From Amorphophallus konjac (taxonomy: Eukaryota > Streptophyta > Magnoliopsida > Alismatales > Araceae), in assembly GCA_022559845.1 (NCBI GenBank), contig CM040127.1, positions 28,234,708 through 28,298,707 on the forward strand: a stretch of 64,000 bases of DNA, written 5' to 3'. Position numbers and translations under genes: made by a program. Shown one piece after another: positions 55,683 to 64,000 of this stretch. A model generated the notes under the pieces. The model saw only the letters and a list, made by a program, of their open reading frames with translations, had not been told where the DNA came from and made no database searches. Every line of letters begins with the position of its first letter. Position 1 is the stretch's first letter.

Positions 55683-58600
55683 TCACAAATCCTCCACATA
55701 TGTCTCATCCTGGTCGTCGTCTCGTCCAACATCATCCTGGTCGTCGTCTCGTCCAACATCTCGCGACGGATGATCCTGTATATCATTTAAAAAAATTATA
55801 ATCAAATCCTTAATAAAGAAATCAAGCATTAACAAGACTTAATAAAGAAATCAAGCATTAACAAGAGTATGCCAATAGTTTAAGCCAGCTCATTTTCATA
55901 TATATAAATACACACACACAATATAAGTTCAAATTTCATCTTGTATTTTAAAAATGAAGTTTGAGCGCCGAGCTCAAACCGGGCATCCGATTTGGATTCC
56001 GTCAGTTCTGACAAGTCACTTTCATCTCCCCGGTCGTATTGGAATGATCGGCACGGCCATCCGACCGGTATTTCGAATTTTAGACCCCCGGACCCGTCCT
56101 AACAGTTCATTTGAACTAAGTGTATTTTAAAAATGAAGTTTGAGCGCCGAGCTCAAACCGGGCATCCGATTTGGATTCCGTCAGTTCTGACAAGTCACTT
56201 TCATCTCCCCGGTCGTATTGGAATGATCGGCACGGCCATCCGACCGGTATTTCGAATTTTAGAACCAAATGCCCCGTCCTAACAGTTCATTTGAACTAAG
56301 TGTATTTTAAAAATGAAGTTTGAGCGCCGAGCTCAAACCGGGCATCCGATTTGGATTCCGTCAGTTCTGACAAGTCACTTTCATCTCCCCGGTCGTATTG
56401 GAATGACCGGCACGGCCATCCGACCGGTATTTCAGATTTTAGACCCCCGGACCCGTCCTAACAGTTCATTTGAAATAAGTGTATTTTAAAAATGAAGTTT
56501 GAGCGCCGAGCTCAAACCGGGCATCCGATTTGGATTCCGTCAGTTCTGACAAGTCACTTTCATCTCCCCGGTCGTATTGGAATGATCGGCACGGCCATCC
56601 GACCGGTATTTCGAATTTTAGACCCCCGGACCCGTCCTAACAGTTCATTTGAACTAAGTGTATTTTAAAAATGAAGTTTGAGCGCCGAGCTCAAACCGGG
56701 CATCCGATTTGGATTCCGTCAGTTCTGACAAGTCACTTTCATCTCCCCGGTCGTATTGGAATGATCGGCACGGCCATCCGACCGGTATTTCAGATTTTAG
56801 AACCAAATGCCCCGTCCTAACAGTTCATTTGAACTAAGTGTATTTTAAAAATGAAGTTTGAGCGCCGAGCTCAAACCGGGCATCCGATTTGGATTCCGTC
56901 AGTTCTGACAAGTCACTTTCATCTCCCCGGTCGTATTGGAATGACCGGCACGGCCATCCGACCGGTATTTCAGATTTTAGACCCCCGGACCCGTCCTAAC
57001 AGTTCATTTGAAATAAGTGTATTTTAAAAATGAAGTTTGAGCGCCGAGCTCAAACCGGGCATCCGATTTGGATTCCGTCAGTTCTGACAAGTCACTTTCA
57101 TCTCCCCGGTCGTATTGGAATGATCGGCACGGCCATCCGACCGGTATTTCGAATTTTAGACCCCCGGACCCGTCCTAACAGTTCATTTGAACTAAGTGTA
57201 TTTTAAAAATGAAGTTTGAGCGCCGAGCTCAAACCGGGCATCCGATTTGGATTCCGTCAGTTCTGACAAGTCACTTTCATCTCCCCGGTCGTATTGGAAT
57301 GATCGGCACGGCCATCCGACCGGTATTTCAGATTTTAGAACCAAATGCCCCGTCCTAACAGTTCATTTGAACTAAGTGTATTTTAAAAATGAAGTTTGAG
57401 CGCCGAGCTCAAACCGGGCATCCGATTTGGATTCCGTCAGTTCTGACAAGTCACTTTCATCTCCCCGGTCGTATTGGAATGACCGGCACGGCCATCCGAC
57501 CGGTATTTCAGATTTTAGACCCCCGGACCCGTCCTAACAGTTCATTTGAAATAAGTGTATTTTAAAAATGAAGTTTGAGCGCCGAGCTCAAACCGGGCAT
57601 CCGATTTGGATTCCGTCAGTTCTGACAAGTCACTTTCATCTCCCCGGTCGTATTGGAATGATCGGCACGGCCATCCGACCGGTATTTCGAATTTTAGACC
57701 CCCGGACCCGTCCTAACAGTTCATTTGAACTAAGTGTATTTTAAAAATGAAGTTTGAGCGCCGAGCTCAAACCGGGCATCCGATTTGGATTCCGTCAGTT
57801 CTGACAAGTCACTTTCATCTCCCCGGTCGTATTGGAATGATCGGCACGGCCATCCGACCGGTATTTCAGATTTTAGAACCAAATGCCCCGTCCTAACAGT
57901 TCATTTGAACTAAGTGTATTTTAAAAATGAAGTTTGAGCGCCGAGCTCAAACCGGGCATCCGATTTGGATTCCGTCAGTTCTGACAAGTCACTTTCATCT
58001 CCCCGGTCGTATTGGAATGATCGGCACGGCCATCCGACCGGTATTTCGAATTTTAGACCCCCGGACCCGTCCTAACAGTTCATTTGAACTAAGTGTATTT
58101 TAAAAATGAAGTTTGAGCGCCGAGCTCAAACCGGGCATCCGATTTGGATTCCGTCAGTTCTGACAAGTCACTTTCATCTCCCCGGTCGTATTGGAATGAT
58201 CGGCACGGCCATCCGACCGGTATTTCAGATTTTAGACCCCCGGACCCGTCCTAACAGTTCATTTGAAATAAGTGTATTTTAAAAATGAAGTTTGAGCGCC
58301 GAGCTCAAACCGGGCATCCGATTTGGATTCCGTCAGTTCTGACAAGTCACTTTCATCTCCCCGGTCGTATTGGAATGATCGGCACGGCCATCCGACCGGT
58401 ATTTCGAATTTTAGACCCCCGGACCCGTCCTAACAGTTCATTTGAACTAAGTGTATTTTAAAAATGAAGTTTGAGCGCCGAGCTCAAACCGGGCATCCGA
58501 TTTGGATTCCGTCAGTTCTGACAAGTCACTTTCATCTCCCCGGTCGTATTGGAATGATCGGCACGACCATCCGACCGGTATTTCAGATTTTAGAACCAAA

Positions 58601-61600
58601 TGCCCCGTCCTAACAGTTCATTTGAACTAAGTGTATTTTAAAAATGAAGTTTGAGCGCCGAGCTCAAACCGGGCATCCGATTTGGATTCCGTCAGTTCTG
58701 ACAAGTCACTTTCATCTCCCCGGTCGTATTGGAATGACCGGCACGGCCATCCGACCGGTATTTCAGATTTTAGACCCCCGGACCCGTCCTAACAGTTCAT
58801 TTGAAATAAGTGTATTTTAAAAATGAAGTTTGAGCGCCGAGCTCAAACCGGGCATCCGATTTGGATTCCGTCAGTTCTGACAAGTCACTTTCATCTCCCC
58901 GGTCGTATTGGAATGATCGGCACGGCCATCCGACCGGTATTTCAGATTTTAGAACCAAATGCCCCATCCTAACAGTTCATTTGAACTAAGTGTATTTTAA
59001 AAATGAAGTTTGAGCGCCGAGCTCAAACCGGGCATCCGATTTGGATTCCGTCAGTTCTGACAAGTCACTTTCATCTCCCCACTGAAAATGAACTTCTTGT
59101 AACTTATGACCTATGCTCCTTTGTATGAACTGCCCTTCCTTTGCTTAGAGGTGCTGTTCCTGGCTTCCTGCCATGACAGTTACCAGACTTTGGGGAGATC
59201 TTTTCACCTAAATTGGCATATTTTATTCATGTCTACATGTTACTTTCCTTATATTATTCTAGCTTTATGAATATTTATAGATCTGTATCCTCCCCCACTC
59301 AAGTGAATAGAATTTATACATATCTTTTCACTTTCAGTTCTAACCAAAATCTCTATACACCTATGGAAAATCCTGCAGAACAGTCTGCCTGTTGATTCTA
59401 ATATCCAGAGGATAGGTGTAAGATGATATTTAGAGTTAAGAAAATGATATTTTCCCCTCCTCAATCTAAATTCTTATATTTTGTAAGATGATATTTAGAG
59501 TTAACAAATAGAAAATCAATCAAATAAAATACTTACCGGAGGCTGCTGTGCAGGAGGTGCAGGAGGTGCTCTACTACTATCAATTCCCAAGGATGTGAGC
59601 ATCTGGGAGACGGTCTGAGCGACGATGGTTGAGATATTCTGAGAGATATTCTGAGAGACGGTCTCGTTGACGATCTGCCTAAACATATCTGGAGTCATGG
59701 TCGGGGCGGCACTGGAAGAACCATCTGGGGCTGCTGGTGTGGTAAATGGAGAGGTCGCATGTGAGACCGAACTCGAGCATGATGATAACACCCTAGTCGT
59801 GCCCAAGCTATGTCCAAAACCATAAACATGTCCTTTCTTGGGTGCCCCAGATGCTGCAACCCAAATGGCAGGATCCAACTCTGGACGCTGACTGTCATCC
59901 CCGTACCTCTCATCCATTCGTCTACTATATGAGTCCTGCAAAAACCAAAAAAAAACAAAACCAAATTATTCTACAATTTAATCTTAAATGAAAACTATTA
60001 ATGTATACACTTACCGCTACCTCCCGAGCTTTCTCACTAATGTAAGCATTTGTCCCTTTCTTCTTATGAGTTCGATCAAAAAGTTCATGAAATTGAGCTG
60101 GCCGCTTTAACTGTGCTTCCTGTTATTCAAATAAATCACAGTTTCATAATAGAAACAAAAAATTTATATATGTAGAAGTGTACTTACTAATCTCGCTTTA
60201 TGTGTTGCAAAGGAGACAGAGCCACCCGTGTGTAAATTCGCTTCAGGATGCGCTGCTCTGTTTTGCTTTGCTTTGTTTGAATTGGCATTCCATTTCTCCG
60301 CTTCCCAAATGTTGCACAGCTCTGTCCAATACTCCTTTCTCATCCACACAGGCCCATGCTCCTTCCATATGTTCTTATCAGTACTTGCACATGCTTTTTT
60401 TGCATATCTTCGGGCATTGTACATAAGATGTTTGAAATTATCTCTTGCAGTAGCTGTCCATGCAAATCTAGCACGTAACTCATCTGAATGTTCTGTGAAT
60501 CGATGATTCCTCTATATATTAACAACAACAAAAATTTATATGTTACATAACAAAGTGGGTTAAAATAATAATTGAAAATGACTTAATATGATAAAATAAG
60601 ATAAATACCAAGAACATAGAGAACAATAAATCCTGAACACCCATCGGAAAATCAGCAAAGCGATGGATGGGGCCTGGAAAATGTGCTTGAATTGTCTTTG
60701 TAATAAATTGTGATGCTTGGGCTGGCTCTATTTTATTCCTGAAATTAAAAATATTAATACCACAATGACGAATAAATAACAAAAATAATGCATTACGTAC
60801 CCTTCATTTATCCACACTGCCCGCATCGTCTCATTACAACAGCCCTCCCCCTCATGATGACTCGCCTCGTCATCAGCACGTACTATACGAATTAAATAGT
60901 ATAAATAAAACAAACTATCAAAAAAACATAAATATGCAAATGAACATACCTGACTCAGCTGGGGGAGGTGTAGATCCACTCGCCATGTGTGATGGCGGTG
61001 CATAGGCCGTCAATGTACCCGTTGTCAGTGGTAACGGTGCAGAGGCCGTGGGTCCTGTAAGGATAAGAATCAGATAACACAAAAACATAAAGAATTATTT
61101 TAAACAAATACTCAAATGAATTATACATGAAAGTATACATACCTACTACCGGTGGTAGCGGTGCATCCCTCGGTGGTAACGGTGCAGAGGTCGTGGGTCC
61201 TGTGAAAATAAGAATCAGATAACACAAAAACATAAAGAATTATTTTCAACAAATACTACAATGCATTATACATGAAAGTATACATACCTACTACCGGTGG
61301 TAGCGGTGCAGAGGTCGGTCGTAACGGTGTAGAGGTCGTGGGTCCTGTGAAAATAATAATCAGATAACACAAATACATAATGAATTATTTTCAACAAATA
61401 CTACAATGCATTATGAAGGGAAAGTATACATACCTACTACCGGTGGTAGCGGTGCAGAGGTCGGTGGTATATGTGCAGAGGTCGTGGGTCCTGTGAAAAT
61501 AAGAATCAGATAACACAAAAACATAAAGAATTATTTTCAACAAATACTACAATGCATTATACATGAAAGTATACATACCTACTACCGGTGGTAGCGGTGC

Positions 61601-61812
61601 AGAGGTCGGTCGTAACGGTGTAGAGGTCGTGGGTCCTGTGAAAATAATAATCAGATAACACAAATACATAATGAATTATTTTCAACAAATACTACAATGC
61701 ATTATGAAGGGAAAGTATACATACCTACTACCGGTGGTGAAACGGAAGTAAATCTCCTCCCGCTACCCTCTCCCCTCCCACCTCTGGGAGTCCCACGCCG
61801 TCCTCGAACCAT
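55683..61812 (-). CDS. TNP1-like (Transposase_24 family) CACTA protein, 12 exons, 517 aa
   Basis: Exons: 61812-61725, 61635-61579, 61490-61434, 61344-61288, 61199-61143, 61054-60950, 60882-60801, 60738-60609, 60511-60188, 60119-60015, 59935-59537 and 55775-55683. All introns are GT-AG and the total is exactly 1554 nt. The protein has a basic Gly/Arg N-terminus (MVRGRRGTPRGGRGEG), a Pro/Thr-rich linker built of 19-residue repeats, then the family core: FITKTIQAHFPGPIHRFADF, RARFAWTATARDNFKHLM, WTELCNIWEAEKW, KAKQNRAAHPEANLHTGGSVSFATH, and ELFDRTHKKKGTNAYISEKA. A helical, possibly oligomerising stretch follows (MFRQIVNETVSQNISQNIS), then an acidic tail with GRDDDQD twice. In En/Spm-type elements this class of protein assists TNP2 and binds element ends. 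The start is the first ATG of exon 1; a 5' UTR intron may precede it (TTACCAG just upstream). The 3.76-kb last intron is far larger than the others (68-326 nt). Confidence 0.82.
55942..59080. repeat. 18-unit, 179/180-bp satellite array with 3-unit higher-order structure, inside the last TNP1 intron
   Basis: GAGCGCCGAG starts at 55963, 56142, 56322, 56501, 56680, 56860, 57039, 57218, 57398, 57577, 57756, 57936, 58115, 58294, 58473, 58653, 58832 and 59012. Three variants differ at the 3' side: A (CGAATTTTAGACCCCCGG, then GAACTAAG; 179 bp), B (CAGATTTTAGAACCAAATG, then GAACTAAG; 180 bp) and C (usually GACCGGCACGG, CAGATTTTAGACCCCC, then GAAATAAG; 179 bp). Order is A B C three times, A B, A C, A B C, B, then a truncated unit; the second unit has CGAATTTT in an otherwise B-type unit. 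The 538-bp ABC trimer is the higher-order unit. Units are otherwise almost identical. Confidence 0.95.
59081..59536 (-). other. Remainder of the last TNP1 intron
   Basis: Non-repetitive AT-rich sequence between the satellite and the donor site (GTAAGT at 59536-59531 on the minus strand). A short direct repeat (GATGATATTTAGAGTTA near 59423 and 59487) is the only feature noticed. Confidence 0.6.
61143..61635 (-). repeat. Four tandem 57-bp mini-exons with their introns (145-bp unit) in the TNP1-like gene
   Basis: Exons at 61579-61635, 61434-61490, 61288-61344 and 61143-61199 are each 57 bp, in phase 1-1, separated by introns of 88 or 89 bp. Each encodes a 19-residue Pro/Thr-rich unit ending PLPPVVG (GPTTSTPLRPTSAPLPPVV type). 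The first and third are alike down to the intron upstream of each (both 89 bp, with AATAATAATCAGATAACAC), which indicates a 291-bp two-unit duplication. Exon 6 (60950-61054) starts with a related sequence. Confidence 0.88.
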
Positions 61813-61911
61813 ATCTTCAACTGGTAATAAAATACATGCATATTCATCAAATAGTGAAAGAAAGAAAGTTACAGAGTATTAAAATTCCCAGATAAAATTG
61901 TATACCATTAA

Positions 61912-64000
61912 TCAAACATTCTCCATTTCTTCTTCAGATGTTGGAGATATAACAAATTCAGCATTCACATCTTCATTATCAGATTCATTTTGATCACTAA
62001 TATATTCCTCCTCTTCGGAGTCCCCCAACTGTATTTCTGGTTGTTCTGGATCGACTTCCTCCACTTCATTCTCTTTAGATAAAGACGGTGCCTCCACAGA
62101 TTCATCACTAGAAGCAGGCAAGTCTACATCATCACCCAAGTCTGATTGAAAGAATTCGGCATTCACATCCAACTGCTCTGTTTCAGTCAAATCCAACTCA
62201 TAATCCGGGAAAAGCCTTGTCTTAACCTTGCAAACTGCCCACCAATCATTTCTTTCTTTATTTCTAGACGATGGATACTTTGTATAATAGACCTGCTGGG
62301 CTTGTGCGGCCAAAATGAATGGATCATAAGTATTCAATTTAGACTTATGTCTGATATCGACAATCCCATATGTTGTGTCATTTCGAACAGAATTAGGATC
62401 AAACCAATGACACTTTAACAGAAATATATGGTTGTCATCTCCGAGATATTGCAATTCTAAGATCTCCTCAATAATACCATAATAATCACATTCGTTTTCA
62501 TTATATGTACTTCCTTTCACACATACCCCGCTGTTCATTGTTGACTTATTCTGCCCATATTGTCTAGTGTGAAATCTATACCCATTCACAATAAATGCTG
62601 GATATGTACGTGCAACTTTCGATGGGCCATAACTGATCACTCGAATTCTTTGATCAGTAATAAAATCATTTTCAACCTACATATGGACAGCACACTAGTC
62701 AGAATTTGTCATTGACCCAACAAGGAGAAAGAGTAGTAATAATACTTACACGATATTTCAGCCAAGAAGCGAATGATTTTTCTCGTTCTTTTTCAACCTC
62801 CATGTCAGTGAGATATGGACATCTTTGGATTAATTCTGAGTCAAATTGTCTGTATTACGACCATTGGAGCATTATAGATGGAATGAAAAATAATAAGTTA
62901 TAGACACAATGTAATTTGAGCAGAGAACTTACGCAACATAAGGTTCAACCTCCATACAATTTAAAAGGATGTAAATTTCTGCACAGTGCAATTCTCTATC
63001 ATTTAGCATCCGACTCGAGGAACGTCCATACGCACGTCCAGGATACTTAAATATCGACAGTCGCTCAGAGTGAACGGAGTCTCCCCCATCATCATTACGT
63101 GGTGGCCGAGTTCGACGAGTTTGTACCTCAGGTTCAAAGTACATTGAACAGAAATTTGATATTTCTTCCATAATGTACGCCTCGGCAATGGAACCCTCTA
63201 CTTTTGCCTTGTTGCGAACTTTCATTTTCAATTCATGCATACACCTACCAGAATGTTCATAAGATAATGAAAAACACATCACCATGTAATTGAATTATGA
63301 GGAGAAAATATATATATATTACCTCTCAAATGGATACATCCATCTAAATTGTACTGGCCCTCCTACTTTAGCCTCATATGGTAAGTGTATAAGCAGGTGC
63401 TCCATTGAATCAAAGAATGATGGTGGAAATATCTTTTCCAATCTACAAACTGTCGTGATCACATTCTGTTCAATAGTTTCCACATCTTCATACCTGAGCT
63501 CTGATGCACATAAAATTTTGAAAAACTGACTTAACTCAGTCACTGCTCCCCATATCGCCTTCGGCATCATATCACGAAATACAATAGGTAACAACCTCTG
63601 CATGAACACATGACAGTCATGACTTTTCATTCCATATATTTTCCCCTCATTTGTATTCACGCAACGAGCAATGTTAGACACATAACCATCTGGAAATCTC
63701 AACTGTTTTAGCCAAGAGCATACTTCTTTAATCTGTGCAGCTCCAAGGGCGTAACTTGCTTTCGGTTTAACTGTTTTACCATTTCTATCAATAAGGTACA
63801 GTTCTGGACGTTTACAATGTATTTTCAAGTCTAAACGGGCATTCACATTATCCTTTGTTTTGCCTGTTATGTCCATAACAGTGTTGAACACATTATCAAA
63901 GACATTCTTCTCAACATGCATGACGTCGATGTTATGTCGTATAAGAAGAGTTGACCAATAAGGCAATTCCCAGAAGATACTTTTTTTGACCCAATTGTGA
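61912..64000 (-). CDS. TNP2 (TNPD-like) CACTA transposase, C-terminal part, 5' end beyond the window
   Basis: Exons on the minus strand: beyond 64000 to 63323, 63244-62933, 62849-62750 and 62676-61912. All introns are GT-AG and phases agree across the three junctions. The first segment begins in the end of the transposase core (NWVKKSIFWELPYW, then RHNIDVMHVEKNVFDN) and runs into DUF4218 (LPIVFRDMMPKAIWGAVTEL, SFFDSMEHLLIHLPYEA, GGPVQFRWMYPFER), which continues into the next exon (CMHELKMKVRNKAKVEGSIAE). The last exon has DUF4216 (YYGIIEEILELQYLG, HIFLLKCHWFDP, DPFILAAQAQQVYYTKYP) and a long acidic tail ending at TGA 61912-61914. TNP2 performs the cut-and-paste reaction in this superfamily. 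The catalytic core lies mostly outside the window. No stops or frameshifts are seen in the visible part. Confidence 0.9.

Larger units (their letters stand above)
54913..64000 (-). mobile_element. CACTA (En/Spm-type) DNA transposon, right end beyond the window
   Basis: The left terminus is CACTACAAGAAAAATCGCGG, the canonical plant CACTA end. It is followed by subterminal palindromic repeats and, on the minus strand, two transposase genes: TNP2 (61912 to the edge) and a TNP1-like gene (61812-55683). Gene order TNP2 then TNP1 from the far terminus is usual for this superfamily. Both frames are uninterrupted within the window, so the element may be, or recently was, autonomous. An 18-unit satellite occupies the last TNP1 intron. 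Confidence 0.93.

Overview
This window is a block of nested plant transposable elements. No host gene, rRNA or tRNA gene was recognised. The repertoire (Athila and Tat lineage Ty3/gypsy retrotransposons, a gag-only LTR element, an En/Spm-type CACTA transposon with spliced genes and GT-AG introns) identifies a large, repeat-rich seed plant genome, most likely an angiosperm. The species cannot be read from the sequence.

Left part, 1-17466: an Athila-lineage Ty3/gypsy element enters from the left edge with its Gag/protease/RT/RNase H frame (2-2638). Its pol is split by a young non-autonomous LTR element at 2669-13135, which has nearly identical 1.87 kb LTRs, a perfect 5-bp TCCAT target duplication, and one long proline-rich ORF instead of pol. 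The Athila integrase resumes at 13136 and the element ends with a 3' LTR at 15650-17466. That Athila copy is itself inserted in the gag of a Tat-lineage (Retand-like) element.

Middle part, 17467-38131: the Tat element keeps protease, RT, RNase H, a second (archaeal-type) RNase H and integrase in a stop-riddled frame (17468-24798). A long 3' region follows, carrying a six-exon gene on the opposite strand (31767 down to 26002) with a plant mobile domain (PMD). Then come several tandem repeats, a polypurine tract and a 3.4 kb 3' LTR.

Region 38132-54912: an unclassified LTR-like sequence is split by a minus-strand gag-only LTR element (39455-45929, TSD GTTTC, tRNA-Met primer site). It is followed by a 5'-truncated second copy of the Tat LTR with its primer site (46112-49432), and 5 kb of consecutive, unrelated minisatellite arrays.

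Right part, 54913 to the end: a CACTA element starts with a canonical CACTACAAGAAAAA terminus and subterminal GCGACCGA/TCGGTCGC palindromes. On its minus strand it carries TNP2 (DUF4218 and DUF4216, running off the right edge) and, downstream of it, a 12-exon TNP1-like gene (Transposase_24 family) whose frame closes exactly over all splice junctions. Its last intron holds an 18-unit, 179/180-bp satellite with three-unit higher-order structure. Four tandem 57-bp mini-exons encode its proline-rich linker.

By nesting, insertion order on the left is Tat, then Athila, then the proline-rich-ORF element. In the middle the gag-only element is younger than the LTR-like host it splits.
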